From NCBI RefSeq assembly GCF_016735115.1, contig NZ_JAERQJ010000006.1, positions 278,023 to 342,022 of the forward strand: a DNA stretch of 64,000 nucleotides, in the 5' to 3' direction. This document shows positions 48,769 to 56,912 of the stretch, in pieces. Below the pieces are notes generated by a model, which did not search any database, was not told the origin of the DNA, and was given only the letters and a program-made list of their open reading frames with translations. The DNA comes from Aquimarina mytili (lineage in GTDB: Bacteria > Bacteroidota > Bacteroidia > Flavobacteriales > Flavobacteriaceae). The position numbers and the translations under genes are program-made. The first letter of the stretch is position 1. Every line of letters begins with the position of its first letter.

Positions 48769-49239
48769 TGGTTTTTAATTTGTATGCAAAATAACGAAAA
48801 TTGTATCTAATGATTGCTCTAAAGTGATTGAAATAGAATTTTATCTAATTTTAATCATAGGATACTTCATAAGTACTACAGAATCTCATTTATGTTGCAA
48901 GGTATCTACTGTTTATAAGAAATAGTTGGGTTGATCGATTTGAAGAAAAACATGGTTTTTAGTAGGCTGCACGCCACTACTTTTGGTAGTGAAACTGAGT
49001 TTTTATAATTTTTTTAGTTTTTTTAACACTTTATGTGCTTAAGCATCAGTAAATTGCACTAGGAAAACAACAAAAACTATTATCGAAACTATGGGGATGG
49101 TTTCGATTTTTACCCCACTTTTAAATTTGTAAATATCTGTCTTGACCTTTAATAATAGGGTTTTTGACGTATAATATTATATATAAGTAGGGAAGAAAAA
49201 GATTAAGTTTTATAACACAATCATCAAAAAAACTAATAG
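48769..49239. other. Divergent intergenic region, 471 bases
   Basis: Between the OstA-like gene (minus) and the PD40 gene (plus). It holds two hairpins: ACTACttttgGTAGT at about 48974-48988 and ATCGAAAC-10 bases-GTTTCGAT followed by TTTT at 49082-49111, which looks like a plus-strand terminator although no plus-strand gene precedes it. A long leader for the PD40 gene or a small RNA would explain this. No convincing promoter. Confidence 0.5.
49082..49111 (+). terminator. Orphan terminator-like hairpin
   Basis: ATCGAAAC (49082-49089) pairs with GTTTCGAT (49100-49107) around a 10-base loop, then TTTT. It stands in the 471-base gap 129 bases before the PD40 start, so it would stop a short transcript or act as an attenuator. 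Confidence 0.5.
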
Positions 49240-50412
49240 ATGCTATTGAAAAAAAACCTTTGGGGGCTGTTTTTTTTCTTTTGTTGGGGTGCAGTATTTT
49301 CTCAATGGAAACAGTTAGAAAGAATAAACGAAACTTTTGTCGAAGTTGCTTTTGTTGACATCAATGAAAAGCATTTAAAATCAACATTTAATCTATACTT
49401 TGATGATGGTGAAATTCTGAAGAGAGGGGATGAATATAATTCTTTGTTGGATTCTCTCACTGTTGTGGAGAAGGAGGTAGGGAATTTTAAACTAAATTTC
49501 TTGAATATAAACTCAGAACATTCTGATTATGCTCCTGTTTTTTTTGAAGGCGAATTGGTGTTTTCTTCTTCAAGAAATGTCAGTAGTATTTCTAAATCAT
49601 TTGACAATCAAAGTAATCAACCTTTTTTAGATTTATTTACTACCTCCAAAAGATCAGATAAACAAAGAATCAGAAAATTGAAAGGGAGTATAAATACAAA
49701 ATTTCACGAATCTTCAGCAGCTTTTAGTAAGGATAACAAGACAGTTTATTTTACCAGGAATAATTATTCTAAAAGAAAATCAAAAACCAATACAAAAGGG
49801 AATGTTCTGTTAAAAATATATAGGGCTTATTATGAAGATGGAAAATGGAAAAATGTAGAAGAACTGCCTTTTAGTAGTGATGAATATTCGATAGCTCATC
49901 CAACATTATCTCCTGATGGCAGGTTTTTGTATTTTGCTAGCGATATGCCAGGAAGTATAGGTCAATCAGATTTATACGTTGTAGAAATTTATGATGATGG
50001 AAGCTTTGGTATACCACAAAATTTAGGTGAACAAATCAATACCGAAGGTCGCGAAACTTTCCCATATGTAAGTGATAAAGGAAAATTATTTTTTGCCAGT
50101 GATGGTCATATTGGGTTTGGTGGTTTAGATGTTTTTGTTGTTATGCCTGATCAGTCTAATAATGCAAGGGTGTATAACCTTGGAGTGCCAATTAATAGTA
50201 CTGAGGATGACTTCACTTTTATTATTAATGAGGAAAGTAAAATAGGATATTTTGCCAGTAATCGTATGGGAGGAGATGGTGATGATGATATATATGGATT
50301 TAGACAATTAGTTTCATTTTCTAAATATTTTGGTCAAAAGCCGGAGACTATAAAAGAGGTAGAACGCGTAATCGATATACACTCAAGTGAAGAAAAAATC
50401 ACTTCGTTTTAG
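49240..50412 (+). CDS. PD40 beta-propeller protein without OmpA domain
   Basis: 390 residues with a signal peptide (about 1-22, ending FSQ). Residues about 80-350 are PD40/WD40-like blades: SDYAPVFFEGELVFSSSR, HESSAAFSKDNKTVYFTRN, AHPTLSPDGRFLYFASDMPG, GRETFPYVSDKGKLFFASDG, EDDFTFIINEESKIGYFASNR. In PorE and related flavobacterial proteins this propeller is flanked by TPR and OmpA domains; both are missing here, and the C-terminal 50 residues are short. Likely periplasmic; function unknown. Monocistronic, with a strong terminator. Confidence 0.85.
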   Translation: MLLKKNLWGLFFFFCWGAVFSQWKQLERINETFVEVAFVDINEKHLKSTFNLYFDDGEILKRGDEYNSLLDSLTVVEKEVGNFKLNFLNINSEHSDYAPVFFEGELVFSSSRNVSSISKSFDNQSNQPFLDLFTTSKRSDKQRIRKLKGSINTKFHESSAAFSKDNKTVYFTRNNYSKRKSKTNTKGNVLLKIYRAYYEDGKWKNVEELPFSSDEYSIAHPTLSPDGRFLYFASDMPGSIGQSDLYVVEIYDDGSFGIPQNLGEQINTEGRETFPYVSDKGKLFFASDGHIGFGGLDVFVVMPDQSNNARVYNLGVPINSTEDDFTFIINEESKIGYFASNRMGGDGDDDIYGFRQLVSFSKYFGQKPETIKEVERVIDIHSSEEKITSF

Positions 50413-50433
50413 TGGTTTTGTATTAGAATAACT

Positions 50434-50468
50434 AAAAAAAGAAGCTACATTAAGTAGCTTCTTTTTTT
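50434..50468. terminator. Bidirectional intrinsic terminator
   Basis: GAAGCTAC pairs with GTAGCTTC around ATTAA, flanked by an A-run on the left and a T-run on the right, so it works on both strands. It serves the convergent PD40 gene and purA. Confidence 0.88.
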
Positions 50469-50499
50469 ATATAAAATATATTCTTTCGAATTTTTTTAT

Positions 50500-51771
50500 T
50501 TACCTATGAATGGTTTGTGTTCTATCTGGTCCAACAGAGACAATAGTAATTGGTGTCTCTAGTTCCTTTTCTAAGAAAGTTATATATTGATTAAGTTCCT
50601 TAGGAAGTTCAGAAGCATCTGTCATACCCGTTAGATCTTCAGACCAACCTTTCATTTCTGTATAAATTGGTGTTACGTTTTCAGGTTCAATATTATAAGG
50701 CAGGTGTGTAATAGTTTCTCCTTTGTATTTATATGCAGTACATACTTTTAGGGTTTTAAATCCACTTAGTACATCTCCCTTCATCATCATTAATTTGGTA
50801 ACTCCATTTACATGTACAGCATATTTTAAGGCTACAAGATCTAACCAGCCACATCGTCTTGGTCTTCCTGTCGTGGCTCCAAACTCGTGTCCTACACGTG
50901 CCATGGTTTCTCCATCCTTGTCAAACAATTCGGTTGGAAATGGGCCACTACCTACTCGTGTCGTATATGCTTTAAAAATTCCAAAAACATCTTTGATTTT
51001 ATTTGGAGCAATACCTAAACCGGTACATGCTCCTGCCGCGGTAGTATTAGAAGAGGTTACAAAAGGATAGGTTCCGAAATCAATATCTAATAAAGATCCT
51101 TGTGCGCCTTCAGCAAGAATAGTTTTGCCATCTTTTTGTGCTTGATGTAAATACTCTTCACTATCAATAAATTTAAGTGTTTTTAAGGTTTTTACGGCTT
51201 CAAAAAATTCATTTTCTAATTCTTCAAGATCATATTCTATTTTCGCATCATAGAAGTCGATCATTGCTTCATGTTTATTGGCTAGGTTACGATAGCGTTC
51301 TTTCCAGTCACTTAGTTCTAAATCTCCAACACGAATACCATTTCTTCCGGTTTTATCCATGTATGTTGGGCCAATACCTTTTAAAGTAGAACCAATTTTT
51401 GCTTTTCCTTTAGAAGCTTCAGAAGCTGCATCCAAAATTCGATGTGTAGGAAGGATGAGGTGTGCTTTTCTTGAAATCAGTAATTTGGATTTGTAGTCTA
51501 AATCGAATTTATCCAGATTGTCTAATTCTTTTTTGAAAATCACTGGATCGATAACTACTCCATTACCTACTAAATTAATTGCTTTATCATGAAAAATACC
51601 ACTTGGAATGGTATGTAATACATGTTTGATTCCGTCAAATTCCAGTGTGTGACCTGCATTTGGTCCCCCTTGAAATCGAGCTATTATATCATAATCTTTT
51701 GTAAGAACGTCTACAATTTTTCCTTTACCTTCGTCTCCCCATTGAAGACCAAGCAATAAATTTACTGCCAT
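50500..51771 (-). CDS. purA: Adenylosuccinate synthetase
   Basis: 423 residues, standard length. It joins IMP and aspartate with GTP in AMP synthesis. The start LLLGLQWGDEGKGKIVD has the catalytic Asp and the P-loop; GNGVVIDPV, LDIDFGTYPFVTSS and TRVGSGPFPTELFD are all present. Its ATG overlaps the stop of the Fur-family gene (TAATG), so it is translationally coupled to a regulator. Confidence 0.97.
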   Translation of the reverse strand: MAVNLLLGLQWGDEGKGKIVDVLTKDYDIIARFQGGPNAGHTLEFDGIKHVLHTIPSGIFHDKAINLVGNGVVIDPVIFKKELDNLDKFDLDYKSKLLISRKAHLILPTHRILDAASEASKGKAKIGSTLKGIGPTYMDKTGRNGIRVGDLELSDWKERYRNLANKHEAMIDFYDAKIEYDLEELENEFFEAVKTLKTLKFIDSEEYLHQAQKDGKTILAEGAQGSLLDIDFGTYPFVTSSNTTAAGACTGLGIAPNKIKDVFGIFKAYTTRVGSGPFPTELFDKDGETMARVGHEFGATTGRPRRCGWLDLVALKYAVHVNGVTKLMMMKGDVLSGFKTLKVCTAYKYKGETITHLPYNIEPENVTPIYTEMKGWSEDLTGMTDASELPKELNQYITFLEKELETPITIVSVGPDRTQTIHR

Positions 51772-52238
51772 TAGTTGTCTTGATTAGTTGGTTTCTTTTT
51801 AGTTCCGTAGAAATACAATGAATGATTTGTAATGTCTACATTAAAAATTTCTTCTATAGTTTTTTTTATGGATTGAATTCTTGGATCACAAAATTCAAGT
51901 ACATCTCCTGTATCCGTTAGAATAAGATGATCATGCTGTCTGTCAAAATATGATTTTTCATATTGCGCCTGGTTTTGACCAAATTGATGTTTTCTAACAA
52001 GTTTACATTCTAACAATAATTCAATTGTATTGTATAAGGTGGCACGACTAACCCTGTAGTTTTTGTTTTTCATTTTGATATATAAAGATTCTATATCAAA
52101 ATGCTCATCACTTTCATAAATCTCTTGAAGTATGGCATATCGTTCAGGTGTTTTTCTATGACCGTTTTCTTCTAAAAAACTGGTAAACACGTTTTTAACG
52201 ATATTTTGGTCGTTTTGTGTGGTTGCTCTAGTACTCAT
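51771..52238 (-). CDS. Fur-family transcriptional regulator
   Basis: 155 residues. The N-terminal winged helix (about 10-85: [40 protein letters not shown]) and the C-terminal dimerisation part with His102-Asp103-His104 fit Fur/PerR/Zur. The structural-zinc CxxC pairs are absent: the only C-terminal cysteine is Cys117 in EFCDP. That variant is common in Bacteroidota Fur. Which metal or signal it senses is not clear. It is cotranscribed with purA. The -7 box upstream lies next to the relA/spoT stop. Confidence 0.9.
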   Translation of the reverse strand: MSTRATTQNDQNIVKNVFTSFLEENGHRKTPERYAILQEIYESDEHFDIESLYIKMKNKNYRVSRATLYNTIELLLECKLVRKHQFGQNQAQYEKSYFDRQHDHLILTDTGDVLEFCDPRIQSIKKTIEEIFNVDITNHSLYFYGTKKKPTNQDN

Positions 52239-52251
52239 AAGCTTAAAAAAG

Positions 52252-52259
52252 CAAAGTTA
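52252..52259 (-). promoter_or_regulatory. Probable -7 element of fur-purA
   Basis: TAACTTTG on the minus strand fits TAnnTTTG and lies 13 bases before the Fur ATG. It is 10 bases after the relA/spoT stop, so the fur-purA unit would be transcribed on its own. No clear TTG at -33. Confidence 0.5.
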
Positions 52260-52268
52260 CATTATTTT

Positions 52269-54473
52269 TTATTCTCTAACCACTTTATCGATACCACTTA
52301 TTTTTGAAAGATTTTTCATCACAGTTTTTAAGGTATTTTTGTTGGTAACCCCAACCGTGATTTTCCCTATAAAAACGCCGTCATTAGTGTCAAAATTCAT
52401 ATTATAGATGGCAAGGTGCATATTGTTAGAAATTACTTGTGTTACTTCATTAACAACACCAATATTATCGATCCCGTTAAGTCTTATAACCGCCTTAAAC
52501 TCTTCTTGGCTAGAGTCTATCCATTTGGCAGGCATAATCCTATAGGCATAATTGCTTTGTAGTTGCAGTGCATTTGGACAATTCTTTTTATGCACTTTTA
52601 TACCTTCATTTACAGTTATAAATCCAAAAACATCATCTCCCGGGATTGGATTGCAACAATTAGACAGTTTGTATTCTAATTTTTCTGAATCTTTACCAAA
52701 TACAAGTAAATCAAATTTTGAAGTAATTTCTTCCTTGTTTACGTCTTTAATATTACCTCTGCGAATTCTATTTTTAATAAAATTCATGAAGACATTACTA
52801 CGCGTATTGGCGAATTCTTTGATTTTTTGATTGTCTATGGTTCCGATACCAACTCTATAAAAAAGGTCAAGGCTTGTTTTTAATTTAAAATATAGCACAA
52901 GCTCATTAACAACTTTTTCGCTCATGGTTATTTTTTGAGAGCGTAATTTGCGTTTTAATATAACTTTTCCATCTTCTGCAATTTGTTTCTTTTCATCTCG
53001 TAATGCAGATTTAATTTTAGATCGTGCTCTGGCTGTGGTGGCATAATCTAACCAACTAGAGGATGGTTTTGATTTGGTTGATGTGATGATTTCAACTTGA
53101 TCTCCACTTTTTAGTTCTTGACTTAAAGGAACTAATTTTCCGTTTACTCGCGCTCCTCGAGTTTTTAACCCGACTTCAGTATGAACGCTGAAACCAAAGT
53201 CTAGAGCAGTGGCTCCTTTAGGAAGCGATTTTAAATCACCTTCCGGTGTAAAAACAAATATTTCTTTGGCGTATAAATTTAGTTTGAATTCTTCAACAAA
53301 ATCTACGGCATTTGTTTCAGAGTTTTCTAGAGCTTCTTGCAATCTGTTTAGCCAACCATCTAGTCCTTGATCTTGCTTTTCTTCAGTGTTTTTGTACTTA
53401 TAATGTGCTGCATACCCTTTTTCGGCAATTTCATGCATGCGTTCGCTTCGTATTTGTACTTCGACCCATTTGCTGTCAGGACCAATAACAGTAATATGTA
53501 AAGCTTCATAACCTGTAGATTTAGGTTGCGAAATCCAATCCCTTAAACGAATAGGGTTGGGGCGATAATAATCTGTTACTACGGTATATATTTTCCAGGC
53601 AATAAATTTTTCATTCTCAAGATCCGACTTGTAAATAATTCGTATGGCAAATTTGTCATAAACTTCATCAAAAGCGATGTTTTGTTTTACCATTTTTCTA
53701 CGAATAGAGAAAATCGATTTCGGTCTTCCTTTTATTTCATAATTTAGTCCTTCTCTATCTAATCCGACACGTATCTGGTCAGAAAACCTTTTAATGTATT
53801 CATCTTGCTCTTCCTTACTTTCCTTAATTTTTTCAAGGATATCTTTATAGACTTCAGGCTCGGTATATTTTAATCCCAGGTCCTCTAATTCTGTTTTAAT
53901 ATTATAGAGACCAATTCGATGTGCTAAGGGAGCATAAATGTATAAGGTTTCTGAGGCAATTTTTACTTGCTTATCTGGTCGCATTGCATCCATTGTTTGC
54001 ATATTATGCAAACGATCTGCAATCTTAATGATAATAACTCGTACATCATCATTAAGAGTAAGCAACATTTTTCTAAAATTTTCTGCCTGTAGGGAAATGT
54101 CCCTATCTTTTTTTAGAGAAGATATTTTAGTTAAGCCATCAACAATACGAGCTACTGTTTCTCCAAACATTTGCTCTATATCAACCAGGGTGTATTCTGT
54201 ATCTTCAACTACATCATGAAGTAATGCCGCCGCAATAGAAGTAGCATCGAGCCCAATCTCACTTGCTACAATTTTTGCAACAGCGATAGGGTGAAAAATG
54301 TATGCTTCACCGCTTTTACGTCGTTGATCTTTGTGTGCGTCAACGGCAATGTCAAATGCTTGACGTATTAGTGTTTTATCTTCTTTAGAAAGATCTCTAT
54401 AACTAATACGAAGCAATTCTTTGTATTGCTTAGCAATCTGTTTGTTTTCTTCCTCTATAGCAGCTTCGGTCAT
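52269..54473 (-). CDS. spoT: Bifunctional (p)ppGpp synthetase/hydrolase
   Basis: 734 residues, full-length RelA/SpoT homologue. The hydrolase HD domain has His61 and His86-Asp87 (AALLHDVVEDT), so it should be active; the synthetase has RLRDWISQPKSTGYEALHITV (about 310-335) with catalytic residues of the active type. TGS (about 400-460), a conserved helical part and a C-terminal ACT domain (about 660-734) follow. A single Rel protein in the region suggests a dual-function enzyme of the stringent response. Its symbol may equally be given as relA. Confidence 0.96.
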   Translation of the reverse strand: MTEAAIEEENKQIAKQYKELLRISYRDLSKEDKTLIRQAFDIAVDAHKDQRRKSGEAYIFHPIAVAKIVASEIGLDATSIAAALLHDVVEDTEYTLVDIEQMFGETVARIVDGLTKISSLKKDRDISLQAENFRKMLLTLNDDVRVIIIKIADRLHNMQTMDAMRPDKQVKIASETLYIYAPLAHRIGLYNIKTELEDLGLKYTEPEVYKDILEKIKESKEEQDEYIKRFSDQIRVGLDREGLNYEIKGRPKSIFSIRRKMVKQNIAFDEVYDKFAIRIIYKSDLENEKFIAWKIYTVVTDYYRPNPIRLRDWISQPKSTGYEALHITVIGPDSKWVEVQIRSERMHEIAEKGYAAHYKYKNTEEKQDQGLDGWLNRLQEALENSETNAVDFVEEFKLNLYAKEIFVFTPEGDLKSLPKGATALDFGFSVHTEVGLKTRGARVNGKLVPLSQELKSGDQVEIITSTKSKPSSSWLDYATTARARSKIKSALRDEKKQIAEDGKVILKRKLRSQKITMSEKVVNELVLYFKLKTSLDLFYRVGIGTIDNQKIKEFANTRSNVFMNFIKNRIRRGNIKDVNKEEITSKFDLLVFGKDSEKLEYKLSNCCNPIPGDDVFGFITVNEGIKVHKKNCPNALQLQSNYAYRIMPAKWIDSSQEEFKAVIRLNGIDNIGVVNEVTQVISNNMHLAIYNMNFDTNDGVFIGKITVGVTNKNTLKTVMKNLSKISGIDKVVRE

Positions 54474-54650
54474 ATCACAAAGTTTATAAGAAAGCCCTAT
54501 TTAGTATCATGTGCAATGTCCCCCTTAATGATATTAACTATAAGTCAAAAATTGTGCCTTAAGTTGATATCTGTCACAAATTTTTAATTTGCAATATTAA
54601 TTAAAAGTACAACTAAGAATTGTAACCACCAAGCACTTATCTCATGGATT

Positions 54651-54740
54651 TTACTCGATAATCGAGATTTAAATACCTTAAGGCTTACCACAAAATCAAA
54701 ATTATTTTCCTACCGATGCCTAGCAGGGTTCCCTCTAGAT
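54651..54740 (-). repeat. Dispersed palindromic intergenic repeat, copy 2
   Basis: Aligns with 17760-17849 at about 71 of 90 positions, same orientation. The outer palindrome CTCGATaATCGAG is intact, but the central one is decayed (CTTAAGGCTTACCACAAAA). It ends 3 bases before the M48 stop, the same spacing as copy 1 from tsaC. About 180 AT-rich bases separate it from the relA/spoT ATG, with no other feature seen. Confidence 0.75.
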
Positions 54741-54743
54741 GGT

Positions 54744-55976
54744 TTATTTTCTGAGTTTTTTGATTCTTTGTAATAGAGTAGGGTGAGAGTAGTGGATAAA
54801 AACCATGGCAGGATGTGGTGTAAGATTGCTAAGGTTGTTTTTAGAAAGTTTTTTAAGGCTATTTATTAACGCCTCGCTATTGTATGTGTTTTTGGCATAC
54901 TCATCTGCCTGGTATTCAAATTTTCTCGATACAACATTCATAATCAACCCAGTAACTTCTGAGATTGGACTATAGAGTATTCCAAAAGTTATTAGACCTA
55001 TATGAAATGAAGGAGCCTGAACTCTTAGAGCTTCGGAAAGAAGTGGGTTTGAGATGAAAAGCGATAAGAACCATAAGGTTATTCCCGTAAGGGCTATAGA
55101 TAATATTAGGTTGAAAATTACGTGTCTTTTCTTATAATGCCCAACCTCGTGTGCAAGTACAGCTACAATTTCTTCTTTATTAAGATCTTTAATCAATGTG
55201 TCATATAGTGTAATTCTTTTTTCGCTTCCAAACCCTGAAAAATATGCATTTGCTTTTGTACTTCTTTTTGAGCCATCAATTACAAATATATCCTTTAGCT
55301 GAAATCCTACTTTTTTAGAATATTCATTAATCGTATCTCTAAGTTCGCCAGGTTCTAAGGGAGTTTGTTTGTTAAAAATCGGAACAATAAGTTTTGCATA
55401 AAACATATTCATAGCTATCGTAAAGATCGAAACTAATGCCCATGCATAAATCCAAAAAGATTTTCCGGTAATTTCATAAAACCACATTATTAATGCTAAA
55501 AGCCCTCCACCAACAATAGCCATCATGATGATACTTTTTATTTTATCAATGAAGAAAGTTTTAGTGGTCATTTTATTGAAACCAAATTTTTCTTCAATGA
55601 CAAAAATTTTATAATAGGCAACAGGAGTCGATAGAATGTCACTGCCTATCATTATGATGCCAAAAAAGATAAGTCCAATGACAACTGAGTTGTCTGAAAT
55701 TGATCTGGCAAAATTATCTACCCATGCAAAACCATCTAAAAAGAAAAAAAGTAGCATGATACAAAGAGATATAGTGGATGATACTAGCTTAAATTTATAA
55801 TTTGCTCTCTTGTATTCAATAGATTTTTGATATTCTTCTTTTGGATAAACATCAGAAAGCTCTTCAGGGATTTCATCATTATAATGTCTTGCATTAAGAA
55901 TGTCTAATAGAGAATCTATTAGAAATACAATAATAATAATGGTGATCAATAAATAAAAAAGAGATTCTGGGGTCAT
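54744..55976 (-). CDS. M48 family zinc metalloprotease (CAAX protease-like)
   Basis: 410 residues, about six helices plus a catalytic domain of the Ste24/HtpX-related M48 type. HEVGH at 276-280 gives the two His ligands and catalytic Glu, and the downstream EYQADEYAKN carries the third (Glu) ligand. The active site faces the membrane interior or periplasm. It probably cleaves membrane proteins or peptides; the substrate is unknown. The M48 stop lies directly next to repeat copy 2. Confidence 0.93.
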   Translation of the reverse strand: MTPESLFYLLITIIIIVFLIDSLLDILNARHYNDEIPEELSDVYPKEEYQKSIEYKRANYKFKLVSSTISLCIMLLFFFLDGFAWVDNFARSISDNSVVIGLIFFGIIMIGSDILSTPVAYYKIFVIEEKFGFNKMTTKTFFIDKIKSIIMMAIVGGGLLALIMWFYEITGKSFWIYAWALVSIFTIAMNMFYAKLIVPIFNKQTPLEPGELRDTINEYSKKVGFQLKDIFVIDGSKRSTKANAYFSGFGSEKRITLYDTLIKDLNKEEIVAVLAHEVGHYKKRHVIFNLILSIALTGITLWFLSLFISNPLLSEALRVQAPSFHIGLITFGILYSPISEVTGLIMNVVSRKFEYQADEYAKNTYNSEALINSLKKLSKNNLSNLTPHPAMVFIHYSHPTLLQRIKKLRK

Positions 55977-56060
55977 TGGTTAGTGTAATTAGTAGTTTGG
56001 GATTTGTAGGAATCGAAAGGTAATGATTTTAATTTATTTATAATGCTACTTTTTTATCTT

Positions 56061-56870
56061 TTAGTCTATAAAGTTTCGCTGACGTTTGGCTTCAAAAATC
56101 AGAATTCCTGCTGCCACCGATACATTCATCGAATCTATCACCCCACTCATTGGGATTTTAATATTTTGGGTGGTGCTTTGCAAAAAGTCTTCACTTAACC
56201 CGGTTGCTTCTGTACCAACGACAATAGCTGTGGGTTTAGTATAATCTTGAGTGTGATAATTTACAGAGGTTTGTAATGCTGCTCCATAGATGTTGATTTT
56301 TTGTTTTTTTAAGAAATTAATGATGTCTTTAGAAGTTCCGGTTGCAATAGTATTAGTGAATAAACATCCTACACTAGATCTGATAATATTTGGGTTATAA
56401 ATATCTGTTTTTGGATTTGCAATAAGAACAGCGTCTAATTGGGCAGCATCAGCTGTGCGTAGTAAAGCGCCAATATTACCTGGTTTTTCGGGCGCTTCAG
56501 CAATAAGAATAAGTGGTTTTTTTGATGATAATACCAAATTTTTAATCTCCAGGTCTTTTGACTTTGCCACCGCTATAATTCCTTCTGTGGTTGTGCGATA
56601 TGCAAGCTTCTGATAGATCTCCATGGTGATTTCGTAAAGATCAATTTGATTATCATGATTGTCAATAATGGAAGAAATCTCAACATCTGATACAATTGAA
56701 GGGCAATAGTATAGTTGCTTGATGGTGTAATTTCCTTTTAGGGCTAGTTTAATTTCACGTTTCCCTTCAATAATAAAACAACCTTCCTTTTTTCGAATTC
56801 TGGATTTTTCTTTGAGTTGTATTAATGATTTTATTTTGGTATTCTGTAGACTTGTAATTTGGTTTTGCAT
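56061..56870 (-). CDS. TrmH/SpoU-family RNA 2'-O-methyltransferase
   Basis: 269 residues. The N-terminal substrate-binding domain (LQNTKIKSLIQLKEKSRIRKKEGCFIIEGKREIKLAL) is followed by the SPOUT knot with motif 1 ILIAEAPEKPGNIGALLRTADA, motif 2 IVVGTEATGLSE and motif 3 IPMSGVIDSMNVSVAAGILIFEAKRQR. It methylates the 2'-OH of a tRNA or rRNA ribose; whether it acts on 23S rRNA or tRNA cannot be decided. It lies 42 bases after the histidine kinase on the minus strand. Confidence 0.92.
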   Translation of the reverse strand: MQNQITSLQNTKIKSLIQLKEKSRIRKKEGCFIIEGKREIKLALKGNYTIKQLYYCPSIVSDVEISSIIDNHDNQIDLYEITMEIYQKLAYRTTTEGIIAVAKSKDLEIKNLVLSSKKPLILIAEAPEKPGNIGALLRTADAAQLDAVLIANPKTDIYNPNIIRSSVGCLFTNTIATGTSKDIINFLKKQKINIYGAALQTSVNYHTQDYTKPTAIVVGTEATGLSEDFLQSTTQNIKIPMSGVIDSMNVSVAAGILIFEAKRQRNFID

Positions 56871-56912
56871 AAGAGCAAAGATAATGATAGTGCAATATAA
56901 AATATGTTCTTT

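Noticed and set aside
50723..51070. 115-residue frame on the plus strand opposite purA
   Set aside because: It lies wholly inside purA, which has all its motifs; no start signal or similarity.
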